In this document: positions 24,117 to 32,427 of the stretch, one piece after another | Layout of the letters: the number at the start of each line of letters is the position of its first letter | How positions within the stretch are numbered: the stretch's first letter is position 1 | NCBI RefSeq assembly: GCF_030658505.1 | Contig: NZ_JAUTXR010000193.1 | Span: 1-41,552 of the forward strand | Length of the DNA stretch: 41,552 nt | Reading direction: 5' to 3' | Source: Stenotrophomonas raiganjensis (SeqCode) | GTDB lineage: Bacteria; Pseudomonadota; Gammaproteobacteria; Xanthomonadales; Xanthomonadaceae | Translations under genes and position numbers: made by a program | Notes under the pieces: generated by a model | What the model was told of the DNA's origin: nothing | The model's input: only the letters and a program-made list of their open reading frames with translations | The model's database searches: none

Positions 24117-25007
24117 TCAGCGCCCGATACCGCCGTCGGCCTCGCCGTGGCGGGCGAACTGCAGCTGGCCCTGCCCGGCGAAGATGCGCACCGGCACTGA
24201 GCGCAGGCCCATGCCGCGGTTGACCTGCACCACGAAGTGCAGGTGCGGCGCAGTGCTGTAGCCGCTGTTGCCGGACAGGCCGATCGGTTGCCCGGCTCCC
24301 ACCGCCTGGCCACGGCGCACGCGCATGCCACCGGCCTGCAGGTGGCCGTACAGGGCCATGCTGCCGTCACTGTGCAGCACGCGGATGAAGTTGGCGCGGG
24401 CACCATCGCGTTCGCGGTCCTGGCCGTTGCCATGGAAGCCATCCTGGATCTGCATCACCGTGCCCTCACGCGCGGCCAGCACCAGGGTGCCCTCCGGCAG
24501 CGCGAAGTCGACCGCGTCGCGGTTTTCCTCGTCGTCATGGCTGAAACGTCCCTGCGGTGCCTGGTCGACGCGTAGACGCGCTGCATCGAAGGGCAGGCGA
24601 TAGGCGACATCCTCGGCCTGTGCGGCCGGGTTGCCCGGCACCGACTGCAGGCGCAGGTCCAGCGCCCGGCCATTGCCCGGCGCGGGCAGGTGGCCGACCA
24701 CCAGGCTGCTGTCGCCCTGGATCAGGGACTGCACCGGCAGACCTTGGACCAGCTGTCCCGGCGTGGCGCGAAGTTCGATCTGCAGTGGCCCGGCCAGTGC
24801 GTTGTCGATGCGGGCCTGCCATTGCTCGCCGATCGGCTGCAGGCGCAGGTGGGCCATCGGTGCCGGGCCGCCGGTGCTGCCTGTGCGGGTGGCCGCGACG
24901 GGTTGAGGCGCCAGTCCCCAGCCCTGGCGCCAGTCGCCAGCGCTGGCCGTCGCACTCGCCAGCAGAGGCAGCAGCAGGCAGGTCAGGGGCGGGCGCGGCA
25001 TCGGCAT
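24117..25007 (-). CDS. M23-family peptidase (LytM-type), exported
   Basis: This protein of about 296 aa has a signal peptide (L-T-C-L-L-L-P-L-L-A-S-A-T-A-S-A-G). An N-terminal beta-rich region leads into a C-terminal M23 metallopeptidase domain (about residues 155-290). The zinc-site motifs H-D-D...N-R-D-A-V-D-F and A-P-H-L-H-F-V-V are present, so the protease may be active, unlike degenerate LytM adaptors. M23 enzymes cut peptidoglycan cross-bridges or act as murein endopeptidases. Two close ATGs (25007 and 25001) are possible starts, with GGAA just before; the frame continues upstream into the met leader but lacks a better start. It is divergent from the metX leader. Confidence 0.85.
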   Translation of the reverse strand: MPMPRPPLTCLLLPLLASATASAGDWRQGWGLAPQPVAATRTGSTGGPAPMAHLRLQPIGEQWQARIDNALAGPLQIELRATPGQLVQGLPVQSLIQGDSSLVVGHLPAPGNGRALDLRLQSVPGNPAAQAEDVAYRLPFDAARLRVDQAPQGRFSHDDEENRDAVDFALPEGTLVLAAREGTVMQIQDGFHGNGQDRERDGARANFIRVLHSDGSMALYGHLQAGGMRVRRGQAVGAGQPIGLSGNSGYSTAPHLHFVVQVNRGMGLRSVPVRIFAGQGQLQFARHGEADGGIGR

Positions 25008-25115
25008 TTCCAGCGAGAGGATCGCCGGGACTGTACCCGATCCTGAACGGGGCGACCGGGACGGCCCTCGCAGAGTGATCCTGAAAATATCTATCGCTTT
25101 ATCCGCATGAAGGGA

Positions 25116-25121
25116 TTGACA
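25116..25121 (+). promoter_or_regulatory. Possible -35 box for the met operon
   Basis: A perfect TTGACA lies about 30 nt before the riboswitch P1 stem. No convincing -10 is seen at 16-18 nt (CATCGT at 17), so the promoter call is tentative. Confidence 0.3.
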
Positions 25122-25148
25122 GTGTCTGAAAGGGCTGGCATCGTGGCT

Positions 25149-25267
25149 CCACCATCGAGACCGGCAGAGGGACAGGCCCTTTGAAGCCGGGGCAGCCCGC
25201 AGGCGCGCAAGCGTCTGCGTAGGTGCCAAATCCTGCGGGGACCGTGGCGTCCACCGAAAGATGGTTC
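25149..25267 (+). ncRNA. SAM-I (S-box) riboswitch upstream of metX-metB-hom
   Basis: The conserved SAM-I core is readable. P1 is ACCATC (25151-25156) with GATGGT (25260-25265). The P2 region carries GAGGGACAGGCCC, the UGAAGCC segment follows, then a P3 hairpin CGCAGGCGC-GCAA-GCGTCTGCG. The invariant GGTGCCAAATCCTGC comes next, then P4 GGAC-cgtggc-GTCC (25239-25252). Such elements bind S-adenosylmethionine and shut off methionine genes. Position 78 nt before metX fits. A SAM-I riboswitch on the homologous Xanthomonas campestris met operon has been reported in the literature, including sensing of uncharged initiator tRNA. Confidence 0.92.
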
Positions 25268-25274
25268 GAACCAT
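25261..25274 (+). promoter_or_regulatory. Candidate anti-P1 hairpin of the riboswitch expression platform
   Basis: ATGGTTCGAACCAT is a perfect 14-nt palindrome that shares the 3' strand of P1, so it and P1 are mutually exclusive. Further small stems follow (GCAC-TACAC-GTGC and CGCGG-GCC-CCGCG, up to about 25309). No U-tract follows, so control may be translational. Confidence 0.5.
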
Positions 25275-25344
25275 GCACTACACGTGCATCTCGAACGCGG
25301 GCCCCGCGAAGGCTCGATGGCCGATTCCCCAACCGGATCCCGCC

Positions 25345-26376
25345 ATGAGCTTCGCTGCCAGTACCGCCATTCGCCCCGAACCCTTTGTCCCCGTCAGCGT
25401 GCCGGTCGCAGATCGCGTGCACGCCGAGCGCGGCGAGTTCGCCGCGGTGCTGTCGATGCGCCACGCCGGTCCCTGCCCGGTGCGCCTGCGCTATGAGTGG
25501 GTCGGTCCGGCCAATGCGCCGGTGGTGGTGCTGGCCGGTGGCATCTCTGCCCATCGCCACGTGGCGTCCAACGCACAGTTCAGCGAGAAGGGCTGGGCCG
25601 AAGGCCTGGTGGGCAGCGGCCGCGCGCTGGATCCGCAGCAGCTGCGCGTGCTGGCCTTCGATTTCATCGGTGCCGACGGTGCACTGGATGTGCCGATCGA
25701 TACCGCCGACCAGGCCGATGCATTGGCACTGCTGCTGGACCATCTGGGCATCCGCACGCTGCGCGCATTCGTGGGTTACTCCTATGGCGCGCTGGTCGGC
25801 CAGCAGTTCGCGATCCGTCACCGCGCCCGCGTGCGCCAGCTGGTGCTGGCCAGCGGCGCGCACCGCCCGCATCCGTATGCCGCCGCCTGGCGCGCGTTGC
25901 AGCGCCGGGCCGTGGCGCTGGGCCAGCTGCAGTGCGGTGAAGACCACGGCCTGGCCCTGGCCCGGCAGTTCGCCATGCTCAGCTACCGCACCCCGGAAGA
26001 GTTCGGCGAGCGCTTTGATGCCGCGCCGGAAGTGATCAACGGCCGCGTGCGCGTGGCCGCCGAAGATTATCTCGATGCAGCCGGCGCGCAGTACGTTGCG
26101 CGCACGCCGGTGACCGCCTACCTGCGCCTGTCCGAATCCATCGACCTGCACCGCGTCGACCCGGCCGCGATCCTGCCACCGACCGTGGTGGTGGCCGTGG
26201 AGGGCGATCGCCTGGTGCCGCTGGCCGACCTGGTCGGCCTGGTGGAAGGGCTGGGCCCGCGCGGCAGCCTGCGCGTGCTGCGCTCGCCCTACGGCCACGA
26301 CGCCTTCCTCAAAGAAACCGATCGCATCGACGCGATCCTCGCCACCGCCTTCCGCACCTCTGGAGAGTCCGCATGA
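25345..26376 (+). CDS. metX: Homoserine O-acyltransferase (MetX family)
   Basis: This 343-aa alpha/beta-hydrolase-fold enzyme activates homoserine as its O-acyl ester in methionine synthesis. Visible are the L-A-G-G-I-S-A-H strand, the nucleophile elbow G-Y-S-Y-G-A-L-V-G (Ser near residue 149), the Asp in V-E-G-D-R-L-V-P and the His in Y-G-H-D-A-F. It is shorter than classical MetX and has G-Y-S-Y-G instead of G-G-S-M-G-G. Whether it uses acetyl- or succinyl-CoA cannot be fixed here; xanthomonad members have been discussed as succinyltransferases. The ATG at 25345 is favoured; the upstream in-frame ATG at 25273 lies in the riboswitch leader. It overlaps metB by 4 nt. Confidence 0.9.
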   Translation: MSFAASTAIRPEPFVPVSVPVADRVHAERGEFAAVLSMRHAGPCPVRLRYEWVGPANAPVVVLAGGISAHRHVASNAQFSEKGWAEGLVGSGRALDPQQLRVLAFDFIGADGALDVPIDTADQADALALLLDHLGIRTLRAFVGYSYGALVGQQFAIRHRARVRQLVLASGAHRPHPYAAAWRALQRRAVALGQLQCGEDHGLALARQFAMLSYRTPEEFGERFDAAPEVINGRVRVAAEDYLDAAGAQYVARTPVTAYLRLSESIDLHRVDPAAILPPTVVVAVEGDRLVPLADLVGLVEGLGPRGSLRVLRSPYGHDAFLKETDRIDAILATAFRTSGESA

Positions 26377-27608
26377 GCCTGCACGCCAACGAGCCGTCCT
26401 GTAGTCGCACCACTGCCGCCGTCCGTGCGGGCATCGATCGGGACACCGCGCATGGCGCGGTCACGCCGCCGATCGTGCTGTCGTCGAATTTCAGCTTTGA
26501 AGGCTTCGGCAACAAGCGCCAGTATGACTACACGCGCAGTGGCAACCCCACCCGCGACCTGCTGGGTGAGGCGCTGGCCGAACTGGAAGGCGGTGCCGGC
26601 GGTGTGATCACCGGCACCGGCATGGGCGCGATCAACCTGGTGCTGAACGCACTGCTGCAGCCGGGCGATACCCTGGTCGTGCCGCACGATGCGTACGGCG
26701 GCAGCTGGCGCCTGTTCAATGCGCTGGCGAAGAAGGGCCACTTCGAACTGGTCACCGCCGACCTGACCGATCCGCGCGCGCTGGCACTGGCGCTGGCCAC
26801 CCAGCCGAAGCTGGTGCTGGTGGAAACCCCGTCCAACCCGCTGCTGCGCATCACCGACCTGCGCTTCGTCATCGATGCCGCGCACAAGGCCGGCGCACTC
26901 GTGGTGGTCGACAATACGTTCCTGTCGCCGGCCCTGCAGCAACCACTGTCGTTCGGTGCGGACCTGGTGCTGCATTCCACCACCAAGTACATCAACGGCC
27001 ACAGCGATGTTGTGGGCGGCGCGGTGGTCGCGCGCGATCCGGCACTGCACGAGCAGCTGGTGTGGTGGGGCAATGCACTGGGCCTGACCGGTTCGCCGTT
27101 CGATGCCTTCCTGACTCTGCGCGGCCTGCGCACGCTGGATGCGCGCCTGCGCGTACACCAGGAGAACACTGCGTCAATCGTTGCCCTGCTGGACCAGCAT
27201 CCTGCGGTCGGTGCGGTGTACTACCCGGGTCTGGCCGATCATCCTGGCCATGCCATCGCCGCACGCCAGCAGAACGGCTTCGGCGCCATGCTGTCGTTCG
27301 AGCTGGCCGACTGCGAAGGCGATGATCCGCACGCCGCAGTGCGTGCCTTCGTCGATGGACTGCGCTGTTTCACCCTGGCTGAATCGCTGGGCGGCGTGGA
27401 AAGCCTGATCGCGCACCCGGCCACCATGACCCATGCGGCGATGACCGCCGAAGCGCGTGCCGCGGCGGGTATCAGCGAAGGCCTGCTGCGCCTGTCCGTC
27501 GGCATCGAGGCCGAGCGTGACCTGCTGGCCGACCTCGGGGCCGCACTGCAGCGCGCCGAAGCAGTGATCGATGCAGCCGCGCGCCGCAAACAGGTGGTGG
27601 ATGCATGA
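26373..27608 (+). CDS. metB: Cystathionine gamma-synthase / PLP-dependent trans-sulfuration enzyme
   Basis: This 411-aa protein is of the Cys/Met metabolism PLP-dependent family. Signatures are Y-D-Y-T-R-S-G-N-P-T-R near residue 50, D-A-Y-G-G-S-W-R near 107, the strand V-V-D-N-T-F-L-S-P near 177, and the PLP lysine in H-S-T-T-K-Y-I-N-G-H-S-D near 205. An R-L-S-V-G-I-E substrate arginine occurs near the C-terminus. It uses O-acylhomoserine and cysteine to make cystathionine. Sitting between metX and homoserine dehydrogenase with 4-nt overlaps at both ends favours gamma-synthase over lyase. It is under the same SAM riboswitch. Confidence 0.93.
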   Translation: MSLHANEPSCSRTTAAVRAGIDRDTAHGAVTPPIVLSSNFSFEGFGNKRQYDYTRSGNPTRDLLGEALAELEGGAGGVITGTGMGAINLVLNALLQPGDTLVVPHDAYGGSWRLFNALAKKGHFELVTADLTDPRALALALATQPKLVLVETPSNPLLRITDLRFVIDAAHKAGALVVVDNTFLSPALQQPLSFGADLVLHSTTKYINGHSDVVGGAVVARDPALHEQLVWWGNALGLTGSPFDAFLTLRGLRTLDARLRVHQENTASIVALLDQHPAVGAVYYPGLADHPGHAIAARQQNGFGAMLSFELADCEGDDPHAAVRAFVDGLRCFTLAESLGGVESLIAHPATMTHAAMTAEARAAAGISEGLLRLSVGIEAERDLLADLGAALQRAEAVIDAAARRKQVVDA

Positions 27609-28672
27609 GCGCGCTCGCCGCTGACATTCCTGCGCTGGGCGCGGGACGCCTGGCGCTGCTCGGCACCGGCACGGTCGGTTCGGCCTTCGTGCAGCGCTAC
27701 CAGGCATTGCAGGCACGCGGGCTGGACCTGCCCAGCGTGCAGTGGCTGGCCAACTCGCGCACCGCACTGGCGATCGACCGCGATCTGGCGTTGCCGCTGG
27801 AGCTGGCGCGCCGCGCACCGCGCGACGGCCTCAGCTCGCCGCCGTGGGCCAGTGCCGAAGGGCTGGAGCGTGGTGATGTGGTGGTCGATGCCACCGCCAG
27901 CGAAGACGTGGCCGCACGTCACGTGCAATGGCTGGCGCGCGGCGTGCACGTGGTGACCGCCAACAAGCTGGGCCGAGGTGCGCAGCTGGCACGCGCGCAG
28001 GCCATTGCAGCGAGCTGTGCCGACAGTGGGGCGCGCTATGGCGACAGCGCGACGGTGGGCGCAGGCCTGCCGCTGCTGAGCAGCCTGCGTGCGCTGGTGG
28101 CCGGTGGCGATCACATCCATGCCATCGAAGGCGTGCTGTCCGGTTCGCTGGCATGGCTGTTCCATCGCTATGACGGTCGGTCGCCATTCTCGGCGGCGGT
28201 GCGCGAGGCGTTGGCGGCCGGCTACACCGAGCCGGACCCGCGACTTGACCTGTCCGGCGAGGACGTGCGCCGCAAGCTGCTGATCCTCGCCCGCAGCAGC
28301 GGGCTGGCGCTGGATGCCTCGCAGGTGCAGGTGGATTCACTGGTGCCCGATGCGCTTGCAGCGCTGCCGTTGGAAGAGGCAGTGGCGGCACTGGAGCAAT
28401 TGGACGCACCGTTGCAGGCGCGCTGGCAGCAGGCGCGCGACAACGGCCGCGTGCTGCGTTTCGTTGGCCGTGTTGACGGCGAGGGCGCACAGGTGGGCCT
28501 GCGCGAGCTGCCGGCCGATCACCCGTTGGCGCAGGGTGCGGGCACCGACAACCGCGTGGCCATCCATAGTGATCGCTATCACCGCCAGCCCTTGTTGATC
28601 CAGGGCCCGGGCGCGGGCGCGGAAGTCACCGCCGCCGCGCTGCTGGATGACGTGTTGCGGATCGTCGGCTGA
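27605..28672 (+). CDS. hom: Homoserine dehydrogenase
   Basis: This 355-aa protein reduces aspartate semialdehyde to homoserine, the substrate of the first operon gene. The NAD(P) loop G-T-G-T-V-G-S-A-F is at residues about 20-28. V-V-D-A-T-A-S-E-D near 97, V-T-A-N-K-L-G near 117-123 (catalytic-site Lys), V-G-A-G-L-P-L-L near 150 and G-V-L-S-G-S-L-A-W-L-F near 176 match the family, and D-P-R-L-D-L-S-G-E-D-V-R-R-K-L contains the conserved acidic/Lys segment. There is no aspartokinase or ACT domain, so allosteric control by threonine is not evident and the SAM riboswitch may be the main control. The start overlaps metB by 4 nt. Confidence 0.93.
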   Translation: MSALAADIPALGAGRLALLGTGTVGSAFVQRYQALQARGLDLPSVQWLANSRTALAIDRDLALPLELARRAPRDGLSSPPWASAEGLERGDVVVDATASEDVAARHVQWLARGVHVVTANKLGRGAQLARAQAIAASCADSGARYGDSATVGAGLPLLSSLRALVAGGDHIHAIEGVLSGSLAWLFHRYDGRSPFSAAVREALAAGYTEPDPRLDLSGEDVRRKLLILARSSGLALDASQVQVDSLVPDALAALPLEEAVAALEQLDAPLQARWQQARDNGRVLRFVGRVDGEGAQVGLRELPADHPLAQGAGTDNRVAIHSDRYHRQPLLIQGPGAGAEVTAAALLDDVLRIVG

Positions 28673-28685
28673 TCGCACTGCTTCT

Positions 28686-28761
28686 GTAGAGCCGAGCCCA
28701 TGCTCGGCTGCTACTGGCGAGATCCCTCTTGCTGGATAAGCCGAGCATGGCTCGACTCTAC
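28686..28761. repeat. SMAG-type inverted pair after hom
   Basis: A forward GTAGAGCCGAGCCCATGCTC monomer with a 7-bp stem (28691-28697/28702-28708) and an inverted one ending CTCGACTCTAC (28738-28761) form a REP doublet between the convergent hom and hydrolase genes. It may act as a bidirectional transcript end. Confidence 0.85.
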
Positions 28762-28777
28762 AGGGGAGGGCTGCCGT

Positions 28778-29773
28778 TCAATGCGCCTTCAATGCCTTCA
28801 GCAACGCCGCGTTGAACTGCTTCGGGTCCTGCACCTGCGGCGAATGGCCCAGTTCGGCGAACTCGATCAGCGTCGCGCCGGGAATCGCCGCGGCTGCCGC
28901 CTTTCCGAGCACCGGATAGTTGCCCAGCGTCGCCTTCACCGCTGGTGGCGCCAGGTCGCGACCGATCGCGGTGCGGTCCTTCTGGCCGATGAACAGCGTG
29001 GTCGGCACCTGAACATTCTTGAGTTCGTAGACCACCGGCTGGTTGAACACCATGTCCGAGGCCAGCGCCTGGCTCCATGCAACGGCCTGCTTGCCCGGGC
29101 CTTCGTACATGCCCGACTGCATCCGCGCCCACGGTTCATATGCCGGCTTCCATTTGCCGTTGTAGTACACGTCCAGCTGGTAGCGACGGATGCTGTCATA
29201 GCTGATGTTCATTTCGCCGGCGTACCACGCGTCCACGCTGCGCCAGGGAACACCCAGCGCCTTCCAGTCTTCCAGCCCGATCGGGTTGACCAGTGACAGG
29301 CTGCGCAGGTCCTGCGGGAACATCAGCGCATAGCGCACCGCCAGCATGCCGCCCATCGAATGACCGACCAGGTGCACCGGGACGTCACCCAGTTGCAGCT
29401 GTTGCAGCAGGGCATGGGTGTTGGCGGCCAACTGCGCGAACGAATACTGGTAACGCTCGGGCTTGCTGGATTTGCAGAAGCCCACCTGGTCGGGGGCGAT
29501 CACCCGATAGCCGGCGGCAACCAGTGGCTTGATCGATTCCTTCCAGGTGGCGGCACAGAAGTTCTTGCCGTGCAGCAGCACCACCACGCCGATGGGTGCC
29601 TTCTTCGGCGCGATGTCGAGGTAGGCCATTTCCAGCGGCTGCCGCTGCGATTCCAGCGCGAAGGTCTTCACCGGATAGCCGTAGTCGAAACCCTCCAGCC
29701 GCGGCCCGTAAGTGGGCGCGGCCAGCGCAGGCAGTGGAAGGCAGGCAAGCAGGGCGGCAGCGATCACGCGCAT
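28778..29773 (-). CDS. Exported alpha/beta hydrolase
   Basis: This 331-aa protein has a signal peptide (V-I-A-A-A-L-L-A-C-L-P-L-P-A-L-A-A) and an alpha/beta-hydrolase domain. The oxyanion motif is V-V-L-L-H-G-K-N-F near 65-73, the nucleophile elbow V-G-H-S-M-G-G-M near 140, an acidic residue is in G-Q-K-D-R-T-A, and the late His is in E-L-G-H-S-P-Q. The catalytic set looks intact. It should be periplasmic and act on an ester or similar small substrate; family resemblance is broad (haloalkane dehalogenase and peroxidase-like members share this layout). It is flanked on both sides by SMAG palindromes and is not in an operon. Confidence 0.85.
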   Translation of the reverse strand: MRVIAAALLACLPLPALAAPTYGPRLEGFDYGYPVKTFALESQRQPLEMAYLDIAPKKAPIGVVVLLHGKNFCAATWKESIKPLVAAGYRVIAPDQVGFCKSSKPERYQYSFAQLAANTHALLQQLQLGDVPVHLVGHSMGGMLAVRYALMFPQDLRSLSLVNPIGLEDWKALGVPWRSVDAWYAGEMNISYDSIRRYQLDVYYNGKWKPAYEPWARMQSGMYEGPGKQAVAWSQALASDMVFNQPVVYELKNVQVPTTLFIGQKDRTAIGRDLAPPAVKATLGNYPVLGKAAAAAIPGATLIEFAELGHSPQVQDPKQFNAALLKALKAH

Positions 29774-29852
29774 GGGGCGGTCCTGGATAGGGGAGCCCCG
29801 AGCCTAACCGGAACGCAGTGACGGTGTCGTCCGACCGGGCAAGGGCGACGAG

Positions 29853-29952
29853 GTAGAGTCGACTGGGTAGAGTCGACGGTTAGTCGACTACCTTCCCCAC
29901 AACGAGCGAAAATCCCGCGCTGCGCGCGATAGTCGACCAACGGTCGACTCTA
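29853..29952. repeat. SMAG-type palindrome cluster
   Basis: GTAGAGTCGAC occurs at 29853 (partial unit) and 29868 (full unit ending GTCGACTAC at 29892), and an inverted unit GTCGACCAACGGTCGACTCTAC lies at 29931-29952. All share the GTAGAGTCGAC stem. They fill most of the gap between the exported hydrolase and sdaA. Confidence 0.85.
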
Positions 29953-29957
29953 CCTGT

Positions 29958-29982
29958 GGCCCGGCGCCATCGCGCCGGGACC
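29958..29982 (-). terminator. Hairpin after sdaA
   Basis: CCCGGCG (29960-29966) pairs with CGCCGGG (29973-29979), 8 nt after the sdaA stop on the minus strand; it has no U-tract. Confidence 0.4.
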
Positions 29983-29990
29983 GGTCGACC

Positions 29991-31373
29991 TCAACACTCG
30001 ATGACGTTCACCGCCAGGCCACCGCGGCTGGTTTCCTTGTACTTGTCCTGCATGTCGCGGCCGGTATCGCGCATGGTCTTGATCACCTTGTCCAGCGACA
30101 CCTTGTGCTTGCCGTCGCCGCGCATCGCCATGCGCGAGGCATTGATCGCCTTCACCGCGCCCATCGCATTGCGCTCGATGCAGGGGATCTGCACCAGCCC
30201 GCCGATCGGATCACAGGTCAGGCCGAGGTTGTGTTCCATGCCGATTTCCGCGGCATTCTCGATCTGGCTCGGGTTGCCACCCAGCGCCGCGACCAGGCCA
30301 CCGGCCGCCATCGAGCAGGCCACGCCCACTTCGCCCTGGCAGCCCACTTCGGCGCCGGAGATCGAGGCGTTTTCCTTGTACAGGATGCCGATCGCTGCCG
30401 AGGTCAGCAGGAAGTCGAATACGCGCTGTTCGTTGGCGCCGGGGCAGAAACGGTCGAAGTAATGCAGCACCGCCGGCAGCACGCCGGCAGCGCCGTTGGT
30501 CGGCGCAGTCACCACACGACCACCGGCGGCGTTCTCTTCGTTCACCGCCAGCGCGTACAGGTTGACCCAGTCCAGCGTGGTCAGCGGATCGCGCATCGCT
30601 GCTTCCGGCTTCGACGACAGCTCGCGGTACAGCGCCGGTGCACGACGGCCGACCTTCAGGCCACCCGGCAGCACGCCTTCCTCGCGGATGCCGCGCGCCA
30701 CGCACGACTGCATCGCACTCCAGATCTCGCGCAGGTTGGCGCGGATCTCGTCTTCGCTGCGCCAGCACTTCTCGTTCTCGAACATCAGCTGGGCAATGCT
30801 CAGGCCGCTGCGCGCGGTCTGCGCCAGCAGCTCGTCGCCGCTCTTGAACGGGTAGGGCAGCGGGGTCTCGTCGGGCACGATGCGGTCGTCGGCCGCGTCG
30901 TCCTGGTTGACCACGAAGCCGCCACCGACCGAGTAATAGTCGCGGGTGGCGATCACTTCATCCTCGGCGTTGTACGCGGTGAAGCGCATGCCGTTGGTGT
31001 GGTACGGCAACTTCTGGCGCTTGTTCATGCCGAGGTCGCGCTTCTCGTCGAAGGCGATCTCGTGCTGGCCCATCAGCTGGATGCGCTTGCTGCTGCGGAT
31101 ACGCTCCAGGGTGGCCGGGATGATGTCCGGGTCGATCAGGTTCGGCCGCTGGCCTTCCAGGCCCAGCAGGATCGCCTTGTCGGTGCCATGGCCGCGGCCG
31201 GTCAGCGCCAGCGAGCCATAGACATCGGCGCGGATGCGCGCGACCTCGTGCAGGCGGCCCGGGTCAAGCAGCCAGCGATGGATGAATCGCTCGGCGGCCT
31301 TCATCGGCCCGACGGTGTGCGAGGAGCTCGGGCCAATGCCGATCTTGAAAACGTCGAACGTGCTGACAGCCAT
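29991..31373 (-). CDS. sdaA: L-serine ammonia-lyase, single-chain iron-sulfur type
   Basis: This 460-aa enzyme converts L-serine to pyruvate and ammonia with an oxygen-labile [4Fe-4S] cluster. The beta-like N-terminal domain begins [17 protein letters not shown], the family signature. The alpha domain supplies cluster cysteines in [24 protein letters not shown] and Q-I-P-C-I-E-R-N-A. The length matches E. coli SdaA (about 454 aa). The start is the ATG at 31373. It is monocistronic, divergent from a small glutaredoxin-like gene about 100 bp away. Confidence 0.97.
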   Translation of the reverse strand: MAVSTFDVFKIGIGPSSSHTVGPMKAAERFIHRWLLDPGRLHEVARIRADVYGSLALTGRGHGTDKAILLGLEGQRPNLIDPDIIPATLERIRSSKRIQLMGQHEIAFDEKRDLGMNKRQKLPYHTNGMRFTAYNAEDEVIATRDYYSVGGGFVVNQDDAADDRIVPDETPLPYPFKSGDELLAQTARSGLSIAQLMFENEKCWRSEDEIRANLREIWSAMQSCVARGIREEGVLPGGLKVGRRAPALYRELSSKPEAAMRDPLTTLDWVNLYALAVNEENAAGGRVVTAPTNGAAGVLPAVLHYFDRFCPGANEQRVFDFLLTSAAIGILYKENASISGAEVGCQGEVGVACSMAAGGLVAALGGNPSQIENAAEIGMEHNLGLTCDPIGGLVQIPCIERNAMGAVKAINASRMAMRGDGKHKVSLDKVIKTMRDTGRDMQDKYKETSRGGLAVNVIEC

Positions 31374-31472
31374 GGTTGCCGTACTGCGGGTACCGGAGGA
31401 GACCGCTATTCTAGCGGTTCATGCCGCACTTCCATGGCTGCGGCGCAGCATTTCGACAGAGGGAGCAAACCA

Positions 31473-31700
31473 GTGTTGACCCTGTTCCAGCGCGATGACT
31501 GCCACCTGTGCGACATGGCCCTGGCCGAGCTGGCCAAGGCGCGGGCACCGGAGTTCGAATCGGTGTTCCTGGATGACCAGCCGGCACTGGAAGCGCGCTA
31601 TGGCGCGCGGGTGCCGGTGCTGCGTGACGAGACTGGCGGTCGTGAGCTGGACTGGCCGTTCGATGCGGCCCGTGTGCAGGCCTGGTTGGCCGCGGGTTGA
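31473..31700 (+). CDS. Glutaredoxin-like thioredoxin-fold protein (DUF836 type)
   Basis: This 75-aa protein is small but well supported. The frame begins with V-L-T-L-F-Q-R-D-D-C-H-L-C-D-M-A, giving a C-x-x-C redox motif at residues 10-13 after the first strand. V-P-V-L-R follows with the cis-Pro expected of the thioredoxin fold. A GTG start at 31473 has GGGAG 7 nt upstream; the TTG at 31476 is an alternative. The family (glutaredoxin-like/DUF836) is common and its partners are mostly unknown. SMAG palindromes follow its stop. Confidence 0.85.
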   Translation: MLTLFQRDDCHLCDMALAELAKARAPEFESVFLDDQPALEARYGARVPVLRDETGGRELDWPFDAARVQAWLAAG

Positions 31701-31704
31701 ATCC

Positions 31705-31818
31705 GCCGGGCATGGCTCGGCGCTACCTTGTGTCACCGTTCTGCGGTAGCGCCGGGCCATGCCCGGCGGCAGGCGCGGTCGCGCCGCACGCAGCAGCCGA
31801 GCATGGCTCGGCTCTACA
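31705..31818. repeat. Three SMAG-type palindromes
   Basis: Inverted unit at 31705-31726 (ends GCGCTAC), forward unit at 31745-31767 (GGTAGCGCCGGGCCATGCCC...), and inverted unit at 31797-31818 (ends GGCTCTAC). The first two form one inverted doublet. They separate the glutaredoxin-like gene from the convergent YceI gene. Confidence 0.85.
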
Positions 31819-31824
31819 GGATGC

Positions 31825-31846
31825 GGCCGGGGCCATGCCCCGGCCC
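31825..31846 (-). terminator. Hairpin after the YceI operon
   Basis: GGCCGGGGC-CAT-GCCCCGGCC gives a 9-bp stem 5 nt after the YceI stop on the minus strand. It lacks a clear U-tract. Confidence 0.45.
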
Positions 31847-31851
31847 ATCGC

Positions 31852-32424
31852 TCATTTCGCGTCGAACTTCACGATCGTGCTGATCGCGGTGTCGTCCGGG
31901 ATGGTCTTGGTGTCGGCCCAGTCGCCGCCGCCGACACCGAAGTCCAGGCGCTTGACCGTGGCCTTGCCGGTCAGCACCGGCTGGGTGCCCGGCTTCCAGG
32001 TGAAGGTAAGGGTGACCGGCTTGCTGACACCGCGCAGTTCCAGGGTGCCATCGGCGGCGAACTGGTCGTTGCCCACGGCGCGGAAGCCCTTGGCGGTGTA
32101 GCGCGCGGTGGCGAACTTGCCGACATTGAAGAAGTCCGCACCCTGCAGGGTCGAGTCACGGTCGCTGTTGCCGCTCTTGGCGCCGGCCAGCGGAATCACC
32201 ACATCCAGCGAACCGGCGGCGGGGTTGGCCGGGTCGAAGCTGAGCTTGGTGGCGAAGCCCGGGAAGCTGCCGGTGAACACTTCGCCGTCGTACTTGGTGG
32301 CGAACACCAGGATCGAGCCGGCACCCGGGGCCTGCGCATAGTCCGCGGCGAGCACCGGGGCAGTGGCCAGCATGCCGGCCAGGGCGGCGGCCACGGCGGC
32401 CGGAGTGGTCAGTTTCAGGTTCAT
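31852..32424 (-). CDS. YceI-family periplasmic lipocalin-like protein (first copy)
   Basis: This 190-aa protein has a signal peptide (A-A-V-A-A-A-L-A-G-M-L-A-T-A-P-V-L-A-A) and one YceI domain, a barrel that binds long polyisoprenoids or other amphiphiles. Family segments include L-V-F-A-T-K-Y-D-G near 42, the L-D-V-V-I-P-L-A strand, Y-T-A-K-G-F and L-R-G-V-S-K-P-V-T-L-T-F. AAGGA precedes the ATG by about 7 nt and the upstream cytochrome stop is 3 nt away, so it is the last gene of the operon. It is a paralogue of the gene at 33011. Confidence 0.92.
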   Translation of the reverse strand: MNLKLTTPAAVAAALAGMLATAPVLAADYAQAPGAGSILVFATKYDGEVFTGSFPGFATKLSFDPANPAAGSLDVVIPLAGAKSGNSDRDSTLQGADFFNVGKFATARYTAKGFRAVGNDQFAADGTLELRGVSKPVTLTFTWKPGTQPVLTGKATVKRLDFGVGGGDWADTKTIPDDTAISTIVKFDAK

Positions 32425-32427
32425 CGG

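Noticed and set aside
30105..31700. 531-codon plus-strand frame ending in the glutaredoxin-like protein
   Set aside because: Only the last 75 residues, from the GTG at 31473 with its own ribosome binding site, look like a protein. The rest is antisense to sdaA, so a fusion was not called.
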